From NCBI RefSeq assembly GCF_900177515.1, contig NZ_FXAK01000005.1:667001-731000 (forward strand): a stretch of 64,000 bases of DNA. The letters run 5' to 3'. How positions within the stretch are numbered: position 1 is the stretch's first letter; the number at the start of each line of letters is the position of its first letter. The stretch is from Azospirillum oryzae (GTDB lineage Bacteria > Pseudomonadota > Alphaproteobacteria > Azospirillales > Azospirillaceae). A model generated the notes under the pieces. That model saw only the letters and a program-made list of their open reading frames with translations, was not told the origin of the DNA and did no database searches. The position numbers and the translations under genes are program-made. Shown here one piece after another: positions 15,923 through 24,337 of this stretch.

Positions 15923-17077
15923 ATGAGCACGCAGTCCACCCCCCGCCACCTGCACTCCCTGACCCCGCTGCGCGGCATCGCGGCCCTGTGGGTGGTGCTG
16001 TACCATTACAGCTTCCAGTATTTCCCCAACCTGCACCCGGACAGCTACACGCATCTGGTGCAGAAGGGCTATCTGGCGGTCGACCTGTTCTTCATGCTCA
16101 GCGGTTTCGTGCTGACCCATGTCTATCACGACACCTTCAGCCGGTCGGTCGGCGACAAATACTGGAGTTTCCTGAGGGCGCGCGTCGCCCGGCTCTATCC
16201 GCTGCATCTGGCGGTCCTGCTGCTGTTCGTGGCGACGGCGCTGGCCGTCCGCACGGTGGAATACGCCGCCACCGGCAGCTTCCCGGCGATCCCGCTGAAG
16301 GGGGCGGAATCGGTCGGTGCGTTGGTCGCCAACCTGTTCATGCTCCAGGGCCTCTATGCCAGCATGCTGAGCTGGAATTATCCGGCCTGGTCGATCAGCC
16401 TGGAATTCATGGCCTATCTGGTCTTCCCCTTTGCGCTGCCCCTGGTCTGGCGGGCCGGCGGGCGGGCGCAGGCGCTGATGGCGGCCGGTGCGCTGGCGAC
16501 GCTCTGCCTGCTGGCCTGGGCGACACAGGACAATCTGAACCAGTGGGACGGGCCGCAGACCCTGCTGCGTTGCCTGCCGGAATTCCTGCTGGGCACGCTG
16601 CTCTACAGCGCTTTCCGCAGCGGGCTTGCCGCGTCGCTGCTGTCCAGCGACCTGACGATGGCCGGAATCGTTCTGGCGATCCTGCTGCTTCTGCACACGG
16701 GCGGACCCGACCTGCTGGCGGTTCCGCTGTTCGCCCTGCTGATCCTGGCGGCGGTCGCCAACCGGGGCCGGGCCGCGGGTGCCTTGAACGTCCGGCCGCT
16801 GGTGTGGTTGGGCGACGTGTCCTATTCGCTCTACCTGATCCACGGCTTTGTCGAATATGCCACCACCCGCCTGCTGTGGCTGGGCCTAGGCATCCACGAC
16901 CGCAAGGCGCTGCCCGGCGGCTGGTCGTTGGCGCTGCTGGTGGCGATGGTGACGGCCTGTCTGCTGATGGCTGGCCCGGCCTATCGCCGGATCGAGGTGG
17001 GCGGCCGGCGCCTTCTGCGGGAGGGGCCGAACTTCGGCCGGCTGACGCTGGCGACGGCGGGCCGGCGGGCCGACTGA
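15923..17077 (+). CDS. Acyltransferase 3 family membrane protein
   Basis: A 384-residue integral-membrane acyltransferase of the OafA/acyltransferase-3 type. The N-terminus has the family signature LTPLRGIAALWVVLYHYSF, then DLFFMLSGFVLTHVY and an RxxRLYPLH-like segment (ARVARLYPLHL). About ten membrane helices follow. Such proteins transfer O-acetyl or similar groups to surface polysaccharides or lipids. The ATG at 15923 gives a normal N-terminus; a TTG at 15884 in the same frame is a weaker alternative. Its stop lies 5 bp from the convergent methyltransferase-esterase gene. The acceptor is unknown. Confidence 0.85.
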   Translation: MSTQSTPRHLHSLTPLRGIAALWVVLYHYSFQYFPNLHPDSYTHLVQKGYLAVDLFFMLSGFVLTHVYHDTFSRSVGDKYWSFLRARVARLYPLHLAVLLLFVATALAVRTVEYAATGSFPAIPLKGAESVGALVANLFMLQGLYASMLSWNYPAWSISLEFMAYLVFPFALPLVWRAGGRAQALMAAGALATLCLLAWATQDNLNQWDGPQTLLRCLPEFLLGTLLYSAFRSGLAASLLSSDLTMAGIVLAILLLLHTGGPDLLAVPLFALLILAAVANRGRAAGALNVRPLVWLGDVSYSLYLIHGFVEYATTRLLWLGLGIHDRKALPGGWSLALLVAMVTACLLMAGPAYRRIEVGGRRLLREGPNFGRLTLATAGRRAD

Positions 17078-17082
17078 GGCCG

Positions 17083-19098
17083 TCAAACCCCGAAGGGATA
17101 GGTGTCGGGCATACCCTCGCGGACGTATTCCGGTCCGAGCGGGGTGACCGCCGTCGTCTCGTCGAACCAGACGAAGGCGTCGAACTGGCCCGGCAGGCTG
17201 GCTTCCGAATAGTGGCTCCACAACTCCGTCTCGGGACGGTAGATGACGCCGATGAAGCGTTCCAGGCGCGGCGTCAGCAGGGCGCGGCGAAGGGCCTCGT
17301 TCCGCTCCGCACGGAGGTCGAGCAGGAAGCGATCCGGGCCGGCGTCGTGGCATAGCCGTTCATAGCTGTCGCTGCGCGATGGGCGCACCCGCTTCACCTC
17401 CATGTCGCCATCCCAGTCGGTGGCGGCGGCGACCGTGCCGGTATGGGTGCCGAAGCCGATCAGCGCCGCCTCGTCTCCGAAGCGCTCGCGGCAGAGCTGG
17501 CCGATGTTCAACTCGTCGCGGGTGATGCCCATGTCGGTCTGGCGCGCGTCGCCGATGTGGGAGTTGTGGGCCCACACCACCGCCTTGGCGTCCGGACCCT
17601 TAGCCTCCAGGAGGTTGGCGAGGGTTTCGAACATATGGGTGTCGCGCAGGTTCCAGCTCTCCGCTCCGCCGTAATACATGATGCGGTAATAGCGCTCGGC
17701 GGACGCGATCAGACGGGCATTCTGGGCGGCGTCGAGGAAGCGGTCGCCATCCTCCCCCGTATAGTCCAGCCGCTTTTCCAACAGGGCCCGGCACTGTTCG
17801 ATCACCGCGGTCTCGCATTTGCGAAAGCCGCCGGATAGCGCGGCACGCCCGTAGGTGGCGGGATCGCGCTGCCAAGGCGTCAGGCAACCGTATCGTTCCC
17901 GCGCAACCGCGGCCGCCTCCGGATCGACGCGGTCGAGATAGTCCAGCACTGCCGCGATGGAGCCGCTCATGTTGTACATGTCCAGCCCGTAAAAGCCGGC
18001 GCGGCTCTCCGGCGGCCGGTCGCGGTTGCGGTCGTGCAGCCAGTCGAGGAAAGCGGCGACGTCCGTGTTGCGCCACATCCAGGTCGGGAAGCGCTGGAAG
18101 GGCGGGTCTTCCGTCCGCGTCGCGGGGCGATGGCGGACGTAGCGGTCGACCGCCGCGGCATCGGGCCAGTCGGCCTCCACCGCAACGATGGTGAAGCCAT
18201 GCTCCTCGATCAGCCGCTTGGTGATGGCGGCGCGGGCGCGAAAGAACTCCGCCGTCCCATGGCTCGCCTCGCCCAGCAGGACCACGCGACGGCCGCCCCA
18301 GCGGTCGAACAGCCGCCCGAAAGCGGGGTCGTCGAAGTCCGGCAAGAGTTCGGCGGCGTCGGCGATCATCTCCGGCAGGGTCGCCGGCACTTCTCCCGGC
18401 CGTCGTCCCGGACTGTGATTGCTGGCCGACCGGGAACCGTCCTCCGCCCAACCTTGGGCGCCGATCAGCGGCACGAAGGACACCCGTTCGCGCTCCTCGC
18501 GCTCAAACTCGGTTTCGGAATGGCGGACGACCTTCACCAGGGTCTGGTCACGGCGCGTCCCAACCGGGATCACCATGCGGCCACCGATGGCGAGTTGGTC
18601 CATCAGCGCCTTCGGCACCTCCGGTCCGCCGGCCGACACCAGGATGACGTCGAAGGGGGCTTCCTCCGGCCAGCCTTCGGTGCCGTCGCCGGTGCGCACG
18701 GTCACGGTGTCGAAGCCCAAATCCTGCAGGCGCCGCCGCGCCGATTGTGCCAAGCCGGCGAGCCGTTCCACGGCGAAGACCCGGCCATTCCCCTGCTGCA
18801 CGATGTTGCCGAGAAGTGCCGCGACATAGCCGGAGCCGGCTCCGACCTCCAGCACCCGGTCGTCGGCGCCGACCTCCGCCGCTTCTATCATCGCGGCGAC
18901 GAGGCTGGGCTGGGAGATCGTCTGCTCCTCTCCGACGGGCAGTGGCGAGTCCTCATAGGCGAACTCCGCCATTTCCGGGCTGACGAAATGCTCGCGCGGG
19001 ACGGCGCGCATGGCGTTGAGGACTGGTTCGGCACGGATGCCGCGGCGGGCGATCTGCACGTCCACCATCCGTTGGCGCTGGCGATTGAAGTTGGCCAC
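17083..19098 (-). CDS. Protein-L-isoaspartate O-methyltransferase fused to erythromycin-esterase domain
   Basis: A 671-residue fusion. Residues 1 to about 215 are a protein-L-isoaspartate methyltransferase, with PREHFVSPEMAEFAYEDSPL and the SAM loop VLEVGAGSGYVAALLG, which starts repair of damaged aspartyl residues. After a linker, residues from about 235 match the erythromycin-esterase (EreA/B-like) superfamily: VVLLGEASHGTAEFFRAR, VAVEADWPDAAAVDRYVR and VVWAHNSHIGDAR. The GTG at 19098 is chosen because GGGGAGAAGACC lies immediately upstream. The two activities in one chain are unusual. A drug-esterase role is not implied, since most members of this superfamily have unknown substrates. Confidence 0.85.
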   Translation of the reverse strand: MANFNRQRQRMVDVQIARRGIRAEPVLNAMRAVPREHFVSPEMAEFAYEDSPLPVGEEQTISQPSLVAAMIEAAEVGADDRVLEVGAGSGYVAALLGNIVQQGNGRVFAVERLAGLAQSARRRLQDLGFDTVTVRTGDGTEGWPEEAPFDVILVSAGGPEVPKALMDQLAIGGRMVIPVGTRRDQTLVKVVRHSETEFEREERERVSFVPLIGAQGWAEDGSRSASNHSPGRRPGEVPATLPEMIADAAELLPDFDDPAFGRLFDRWGGRRVVLLGEASHGTAEFFRARAAITKRLIEEHGFTIVAVEADWPDAAAVDRYVRHRPATRTEDPPFQRFPTWMWRNTDVAAFLDWLHDRNRDRPPESRAGFYGLDMYNMSGSIAAVLDYLDRVDPEAAAVARERYGCLTPWQRDPATYGRAALSGGFRKCETAVIEQCRALLEKRLDYTGEDGDRFLDAAQNARLIASAERYYRIMYYGGAESWNLRDTHMFETLANLLEAKGPDAKAVVWAHNSHIGDARQTDMGITRDELNIGQLCRERFGDEAALIGFGTHTGTVAAATDWDGDMEVKRVRPSRSDSYERLCHDAGPDRFLLDLRAERNEALRRALLTPRLERFIGVIYRPETELWSHYSEASLPGQFDAFVWFDETTAVTPLGPEYVREGMPDTYPFGV

Positions 19099-19205
19099 GG
19101 TCTTCTCCCCGGGCTGGGCTGGCGAGGGCCGCCATTGACCGCCCAACAGGTTTGCGGCCCTGTCGTTCCAAGTCGCCCCCAGGTTCGAATGGGGAGCCGC
19201 GAGCC

Positions 19206-19242
19206 AAAAAAATGCGCCCGGGGAGCTATGTCGCCGGGCGCA
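19206..19242 (-). terminator. Rho-independent terminator, leftward
   Basis: Perfect 9-bp stem: TGCGCCCGG (19213-19221) pairs with CCGGGCGCA (19234-19242) around a 12-nt loop. Read leftward it is followed at once by seven T residues (plus-strand A run 19206-19212). It could end the RND operon, whose stop is at 19371, the candidate small RNA described below, or both. Confidence 0.85.
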
Positions 19243-19300
19243 AAGGCACAGTACGAAAGAGGATCATCAGCAATGATGATGCAATCGGGAGATCGATTGT
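19206..19300 (-). ncRNA. Candidate small RNA (~95 nt) downstream of an FNR/NnrR-type box
   Basis: No gene fits 19099-19370. Read leftward, the segment contains hairpin 1 (CAATCG/CGATTG, 19299-19282, loop 6), hairpin 2 (ATCATCA/TGATGAT, 19280-19263, tetraloop TTGC), a pyrimidine-rich single-stranded stretch CCTCTTTCGT (19262-19253) resembling an anti-Shine-Dalgarno sequence, and the terminator hairpin with seven T. A perfect TTGAC-N4-GTCAA box is centred at 19341.5. A class II FNR-type start would fall at about 19300, one base before hairpin 1. Weak points: the predicted -10 position (CAGGGT) is poor, and the segment could instead be the 3' end of the RND transcript. Similarity in concept to the FNR-activated FnrS RNA of enteric bacteria is inference only. 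Confidence 0.5.
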
Positions 19301-19333
19301 GGCGCCACCCTGTCACGGGGTGGGCAAGCGTCC

Positions 19334-19349
19334 CTTGACCGTGGTCAAG
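19334..19349 (-). promoter_or_regulatory. FNR/NnrR/DNR-type box (TTGAC-N4-GTCAA)
   Basis: CTTGACCGTGGTCAAG, a near-perfect palindrome with the same half-sites as the boxes upstream of norE/norC (32453) and nirK (37997). Convergent genes or gene ends lie on the right, so only a leftward target makes sense. The nearest is the candidate small RNA starting near 19300; the next is the methyltransferase-esterase gene 236 bp away. Confidence 0.6.
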
Positions 19350-19370
19350 CTTGAGCGAGAGAGTTGGTTA

Positions 19371-22300
19371 TCAATCCCCCAGCGCGGGCCTCGGCAGCGC
19401 ACCGCCCATCCCATGGTCCTCCACCTCCTCCGTCTCCGGCCGGGGCACGCGGAACCATGCTGCATAGAGGGCCGGCAGGAAGAAGATCGTCAGCACGGTG
19501 GCGCCGGCCAGACCGCCCATGATGGCGACCGCCATCGGGCCCCAGAAGACGCTCTGCGTCAGCGGGATCATGGCGAGGATCGCCGCGGCGGCGGTCAGCG
19601 CGATGGGGCGGGCGCGGCGCACCGTCGCCTCGACAATGCTGTCCCAGCGTGAGCGGCCGCTGCGGATGTCCTGCTCGATCTGGTCGACCAGGATGACCGA
19701 GTTGCGCATGATGATGCCGGCCAGCGCGATGACGCCCAGCATGGCGACGAAGCCGAAGGGCAGGTTGAACAGCAGAAGCGACGCGGTGACGCCGATCAGC
19801 CCCAAGGGCGCCGTCAGCAGCACCAGGAACACGCGCGAGAAGCTCTGCAATTGCAGCATCAGCGTGGTGACCATGATCAGCAGCATCACCGGCATCATGG
19901 CGTTGATCGAGTCCTGGCCCTTGGCGCTTTCCTCGATGGCGCCGCCCATGGTGATGGCGTAGCCGTCGGGCAGGGTGGCGCGCAGCGCGTTCAACTGGGC
20001 GTTCAGCTGGGTGCTGACCACCGGGGCCTGCAGGCCGCCGGTCACGTCGCCCTTGACCGTCATCGTCGTCTCGCGCGCCCGCCGCCACAGCACCGGCTCC
20101 TCAAGCTCGTAGCGGACGCTGGCGACCTGGCTCAGGGGCACGGTGGTGCCGCGGCTGGTGCGGATGTTCAGTTCGCCCAGGCGCGACAGGTCCATCCGCT
20201 CCTCCGGCGTGGTGCGCAGCAGGACGCCGATCAGCTCCGTGCCCTCGCGGTACTGGGTGACGGACATGCCGTTCAGCAGCAGTTGCAGGGCGTTGGACAG
20301 ATCCTGCTTCGACACGCCCAGCGCGCGCGCCTTGGCGGTGTCCACCTCCAGCCGGACGCGCTTCGACAGCTCGTCCCAATCCAGATGGACATTGGCGGTG
20401 TTGGGATGGGCGCGCATGGTGTCGCGCACCTGATAGGCGATCTTGCGGATGGTCGCCGGATCCTCGCCGGTGACGCGGAACTGCACGGGATAGCCGACCG
20501 GTGGGCCGTTCTCCAGCCGGCTGATGCGGACGCGGGCGGCGGGGAAGTCGGATTCCAGCGTCGGCTCCAGCCGCTGCATGAAATGCTCGCGTTCCTCTAA
20601 CCCCTTGGTCATCACCATGAACTGGGCGAAGTTGGCGGTCTCCAACTGCTGGTCGAGCGGCAGGTAGAAGCGCGGCGAGCCGCCGCCGGTGTAGGCGACC
20701 CAATACTCGACGTCCGGGTCCTTTGCCAGCACCGCCTCCATCCGCTTCACCTCGGCGGCGGTCGCCTCGAAGGAGGAGCCTTCGGCGAGACGGATGTCGA
20801 TCAGCAGCTCCGGCCGGCTGGCCGACGGGAAGAACTGCTGCTGGACATGGCCGAAGCCGACCAGCGCGGTGACGAAGGCCGCCACCGTCACGCCGATGGT
20901 GACCCAGCGCGCCCGCACGCAGGCTTCGATCATGCCGCGCAGGATGCGGTAGGCGCGGGTGTCGTAGATGTCCAGCTCGTGCCCGTCCGGCACCACATGC
21001 TTGGGCTTGGGCAGCAGCAGCCAGCCGAGATATGGGGTGAAGACCACCGCCACCACCCAGGACAGCAGCAGCGACAGCGCCACCACCCAGAAGATCGAGT
21101 TGGTGTATTCGCCCGCCGCCGACGCCGCGAAGCCGACGGGCACGAAGCCGGCGGCGGTGACGATGGTGCCGCTCAGCATCGGGAAGGCGGTGGAGGTGTA
21201 GGCGAAGGCACCGGCCTTCAGCCGGTCCCATCCCTGTTCCATCTTCACCACCATCATCTCCACCGCGATGATGGCGTCGTCCACCAAGAGGCCGAGCGCG
21301 ATGATGAGGGCACCCAGCGAGATGCGCTGCAGATCGATGTGCAGAAGCTGCATCGCCACCAGCGTCATCGCCAGCACCAGCGGCACCGCCAGCGCGACGA
21401 CGATGCCGGTGCGCCAGCCCAGGCTGACGAGGCTGACCAGGATGACGATGCCCAGCGCCTCTGCCAGCGATTCCATGAATTCGCCGACCGAATGCTCGAC
21501 CACCTTCGGCTGGTCGGCGACCTGCGCCACTTCCAGCCCGACCGGCAGCTCGGCCCGGACCTTCTCCATCGCGGCGTCGAGCTGCTCGCCCAGCTTCAGG
21601 ACGTTGCCGCCCTTCGCCATCACCACGCCGATGCCGATGGCGTCGCGGCCGTTGTAGCGCAGTGTGTAGCGCCGCGGCTCGACATAGCCGCGCTTGACCT
21701 CCGCCACGTCGCCGATGGTCAGCAGCCGGCCGCCGCTCTCCACCGGGATCGCGCGCACCGCGGCGGCGGTGTCGAGGCCGAGATCCAGCCGGACATAGAC
21801 CCGCTGCGATCCGGTGTCGATGTCGCCCGACGCGGCGATGGCGTTCTCGCGCTGCAGCGCCTGGATCACCGATTCCACCGGCAGGCCGAAGCTGGCGAGC
21901 CGCTGGCTGGAGATTTCGACATAGACGCGCTCCTCCTGCGGGGCGATCAGGTCGATCTTCTCGACGCCGGGCAGCTTCAGCAGGCGGGCGCGCGCCTGTT
22001 CGGCCACTTTCTTCAGCTGGGCGGGGGTGAAGTCCTCGCCCATGAAGGCGTAGATGCCGGAATAGACGTCGCCGAACTCGTCATTGAAGAAGGGGCCGAC
22101 CACGCCGTCGGGCAGGGTATAGCGGATGTCGCCGATCTTCTTGCGCACCTGATACCACAGGTCCGGCACCATCTTCGGCGGGGTGTAGTCCTTCAGCTGG
22201 ACGAAGACCACCGACTCGCCGGGCTTGGAATAGCTGCGGGCGACGTCGTAATAGGGCACCTCCTCCAGCTTCTTCTCGATACGGTCGGTGACGAACTGCT

Positions 22301-22493
22301 CGACCTCGCGGGCGGTGGCGCCCGGCCATTGGGTGCGGACCACCATCACCTTGAAGGTGAAGGACGGATCCTCCGCCCGGCCCAGATTCTTGTAGGCCAG
22401 CGCGCCGGCCAGCACGCTGGCGAGCATCATGAACAGCACCAGCGTGCGGTGGGCCAGCGCCCAGGCCGACAGGTTGAGGCGGGAGTGGGTCAT
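19371..22493 (-). CDS. RND-family efflux permease
   Basis: A 1040-residue inner-membrane transporter of the AcrB/HAE-1-related RND family: the N-terminal helix WALAHRTLVLFMMLASVLAG, porter-domain region VVRTQWPGATAREVEQFV, transmembrane motif GLLVDDAIIAVEMM with the paired acidic residues of the proton relay, and a C-terminal repeat of the same architecture (GVIALAGIIMRNSVILVDQI). Start at 22493 overlaps the stop of the adaptor gene by 4 bp, so the pair is coupled. It works with the upstream membrane fusion protein and an outer-membrane channel not present here. Substrates unknown. Confidence 0.93.
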   Translation of the reverse strand: MTHSRLNLSAWALAHRTLVLFMMLASVLAGALAYKNLGRAEDPSFTFKVMVVRTQWPGATAREVEQFVTDRIEKKLEEVPYYDVARSYSKPGESVVFVQLKDYTPPKMVPDLWYQVRKKIGDIRYTLPDGVVGPFFNDEFGDVYSGIYAFMGEDFTPAQLKKVAEQARARLLKLPGVEKIDLIAPQEERVYVEISSQRLASFGLPVESVIQALQRENAIAASGDIDTGSQRVYVRLDLGLDTAAAVRAIPVESGGRLLTIGDVAEVKRGYVEPRRYTLRYNGRDAIGIGVVMAKGGNVLKLGEQLDAAMEKVRAELPVGLEVAQVADQPKVVEHSVGEFMESLAEALGIVILVSLVSLGWRTGIVVALAVPLVLAMTLVAMQLLHIDLQRISLGALIIALGLLVDDAIIAVEMMVVKMEQGWDRLKAGAFAYTSTAFPMLSGTIVTAAGFVPVGFAASAAGEYTNSIFWVVALSLLLSWVVAVVFTPYLGWLLLPKPKHVVPDGHELDIYDTRAYRILRGMIEACVRARWVTIGVTVAAFVTALVGFGHVQQQFFPSASRPELLIDIRLAEGSSFEATAAEVKRMEAVLAKDPDVEYWVAYTGGGSPRFYLPLDQQLETANFAQFMVMTKGLEEREHFMQRLEPTLESDFPAARVRISRLENGPPVGYPVQFRVTGEDPATIRKIAYQVRDTMRAHPNTANVHLDWDELSKRVRLEVDTAKARALGVSKQDLSNALQLLLNGMSVTQYREGTELIGVLLRTTPEERMDLSRLGELNIRTSRGTTVPLSQVASVRYELEEPVLWRRARETTMTVKGDVTGGLQAPVVSTQLNAQLNALRATLPDGYAITMGGAIEESAKGQDSINAMMPVMLLIMVTTLMLQLQSFSRVFLVLLTAPLGLIGVTASLLLFNLPFGFVAMLGVIALAGIIMRNSVILVDQIEQDIRSGRSRWDSIVEATVRRARPIALTAAAAILAMIPLTQSVFWGPMAVAIMGGLAGATVLTIFFLPALYAAWFRVPRPETEEVEDHGMGGALPRPALGD

Positions 22494-23608
22494 CGCGCCG
22501 GCTCCGTCCAGACGCGGACCTTCTGGCCGGCGTCGAGCTTGTGCACACCGGCGGTGACGACACGCTCGCCGTCCTTCAGCCCGCCGCCGATCAGGGCGAG
22601 GTCGCCGGCATAGGCCGCGACGGTGACCGGGCGCAGTTCCAGCCGGTCGTCCGGCGCCGACAGCACCCAGACCGCCGGCGCCTGCTCGCGCTGGGTCAGC
22701 GCGCTCAGCGGCAGGCGGGCGACCGGGGCGCCATGGTCGGCAGCGGCGGTGACCGTGGCGGTCATGCCGAGCTGGACCGTCGGCGGCGGATCGGTCAGCG
22801 CGATCTTCGCCTGGAAGGTGCGGGTCGCGGCGTCGGCGCTGGGCGAGACCTCGCGCAGGGTGGCCGGGATGCTCTGGCCGGGGTGCGACCACAGCTCGAC
22901 CGACAGTTTCTGGCGGGGCAGTGCGGCGACGCTCTGTTCGGGAATGTTCGCCACCGCCTCCAGCGCGCCCAGCCGGGCGACGCGGAGCGCGGTCTGGCCG
23001 GCGGCCACCACCTGTCCCGGCTCGATCAGCGTGGCGGTGACGATGCCGGCCTCGTCCGCCACCAGCGTGGCGTATTGGGCGGAGTTGGTGAGGACGCGCA
23101 ACTGCGCCTCGACCTCCCGCACCTTGGAGTCGGCCTTGTCCAGCGTGGTTTTGCGGCGGTCGTATTCCTGCCGCGTGGTCCATTCGCCGTTGCGCAGGCT
23201 GGCATAGCGCTGAAAATCGCTGCGCGCGTTGGCCGCGTCGGCTTGCGCCGAGGCGAGCTGCGCCTGGGCGGCGCGGATCTGCAGTTGCAGGTCGGTCGGG
23301 TCCAGCCGGGCGAGCGGCATGCCGGGTTCGATGCGGGTGCCGACCTCCACCAGCCGGGCGGTCACCTTGCCGCCGACGCGGAAGCCGACATCGGCCTCCA
23401 CCCGCGGGCGGATCACCGCCGGATAGCGCACGCTGTCGACCAGCGGTTCCAGCGCAACGGTGGCGACGCGGACCGGCCGCACCTCTCCCTCCGCCGGGGT
23501 GGAGGCGGAGTGAGTCTCGTTGCAGCCGGCGAGCAGGCCCGCCACCGTCAGCAGCGCCGTTGTCGCCATGACGGCGGACGCAAGCCGCCTTTCGCGGAAT
23601 TGGGCCAT
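22490..23608 (-). CDS. RND efflux periplasmic adaptor (membrane fusion) lipoprotein
   Basis: A 372-residue membrane fusion protein. The N-terminus is a lipoprotein signal ending VAGLLAGCNE, so it is tethered to the inner membrane by a lipidated Cys. It has the family's lipoyl half-motifs (VGTRIEPGMPLARLDPTDL and LVADEAGIVTATLIEPGQVV) flanking a coiled-coil hairpin around residues 90-150. ATG at 23608 is preceded by GGGGAGACGTGGT. It bridges the RND pump to an outer-membrane channel. The promoter region with a TetR-type palindrome lies directly upstream. Confidence 0.92.
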   Translation of the reverse strand: MAQFRERRLASAVMATTALLTVAGLLAGCNETHSASTPAEGEVRPVRVATVALEPLVDSVRYPAVIRPRVEADVGFRVGGKVTARLVEVGTRIEPGMPLARLDPTDLQLQIRAAQAQLASAQADAANARSDFQRYASLRNGEWTTRQEYDRRKTTLDKADSKVREVEAQLRVLTNSAQYATLVADEAGIVTATLIEPGQVVAAGQTALRVARLGALEAVANIPEQSVAALPRQKLSVELWSHPGQSIPATLREVSPSADAATRTFQAKIALTDPPPTVQLGMTATVTAAADHGAPVARLPLSALTQREQAPAVWVLSAPDDRLELRPVTVAAYAGDLALIGGGLKDGERVVTAGVHKLDAGQKVRVWTEPAR

Positions 23609-23680
23609 ACCACGTCTCCCCACTGGACTGGACTGTATCGTACTGCTACCGTCCTACTCCGGCACCAACGCCACGTCAAG

Positions 23681-23700
23681 AGTGAACGGTACAGTTCAGT
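23681..23700. promoter_or_regulatory. Palindromic operator candidate for the TetR regulator
   Basis: AGTGAACGGTACAGTTCAGT matches its own reverse complement at 16 of 20 positions. A 13-bp part of it (23687-23699) also recurs inverted, with two mismatches, at 23628-23640, near the RND operon start. Paired sites between a divergent TetR gene and an efflux operon are the expected arrangement for autoregulated repression. The right site overlaps the likely TetR start codon. Confidence 0.55.
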
Positions 23701-24331
23701 GCAGTCATCGGAGCAAAAAGCGTCTCATCCGCCCGTGTCCTTTGACGCGAAGGCCGAGCAGATCGTCGCCGCCGCGCGGGAGGTGTTTCTGGAGCTTGGC
23801 TACGCCGCCACGTCGATGGATCAGGTGGCGCAGCAGGCGCGGGTGTCCAAGACCACCCTCTACACCCGTTTTCCGTCGAAGGAGGAGCTTTACACCGCCG
23901 TGATCTCCGCCGAATGCGAACGGCGCGGCCTGCACTTTGCGCCGGAGATGTTCGATCGCATGCCGCTGCGCGAGGTCCTGGTCCAGGTCGGCCGCCGCTT
24001 CACCGACCTTTTGTGGTCCGATGCGGCGATCCGCGTCCATCAGGCGGTGGTGGGGGAGGCGACGCGGATGCCGCTCGCCGCCCAACTCTATTTCCAGGCG
24101 GGGCCGGAGCAGGGGATCGCCAACTTCGTCGCGCTGTTCACCCGGCTGGCCGACCATGGCGTGATCGTCACCGACGACCCCGCCTTCGTCGCCCGCCAGT
24201 TCCTGGCCGCCATGCAGGGCGGCGCCTATTGCCAGCTGGTGCTCGGCCTCTGCCCCGCACCGACGGAGGAGGAGCGCCACGCCTTCGTCGACAAGGCGGT
24301 GGACCTGTTCCTGCGCGGCCTCACCGCTTAA
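23699..24331 (+). CDS. TetR-family transcriptional regulator of the RND operon
   Basis: About 210 residues. The N-terminal helix-turn-helix is typical: IVAAAREVFLELGYAATSMD, then QVAQQARVSKTTLYTRFPSKEELY. The C-terminal ligand-binding part is the AcrR-like kind. It is divergent from the RND efflux genes and presumably represses them until an inducer binds. The start is uncertain: GTG at 23699 and GTG at 23735 are both in frame and neither has a strong ribosome site. The first overlaps the operator palindrome. Confidence 0.88.
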   Translation: MQSSEQKASHPPVSFDAKAEQIVAAAREVFLELGYAATSMDQVAQQARVSKTTLYTRFPSKEELYTAVISAECERRGLHFAPEMFDRMPLREVLVQVGRRFTDLLWSDAAIRVHQAVVGEATRMPLAAQLYFQAGPEQGIANFVALFTRLADHGVIVTDDPAFVARQFLAAMQGGAYCQLVLGLCPAPTEEERHAFVDKAVDLFLRGLTA

Positions 24332-24337
24332 GCCGGT

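Noticed and set aside
17083..19098. Erythromycin-esterase domain as an antibiotic resistance gene
   Set aside because: The superfamily is broad, and the fusion to a repair methyltransferase and chromosomal context give no support for macrolide resistance.
20847..22613. Rightward open frame opposite the RND permease
   Set aside because: His/Asp/Gln-rich antisense shadow; the leftward RND reading is unambiguous.
22541..24331. A single 596-codon rightward gene including TetR
   Set aside because: Only the last 210 or so codons form a TetR protein. The upstream part is antisense to the RND adaptor and crosses the divergent promoter.
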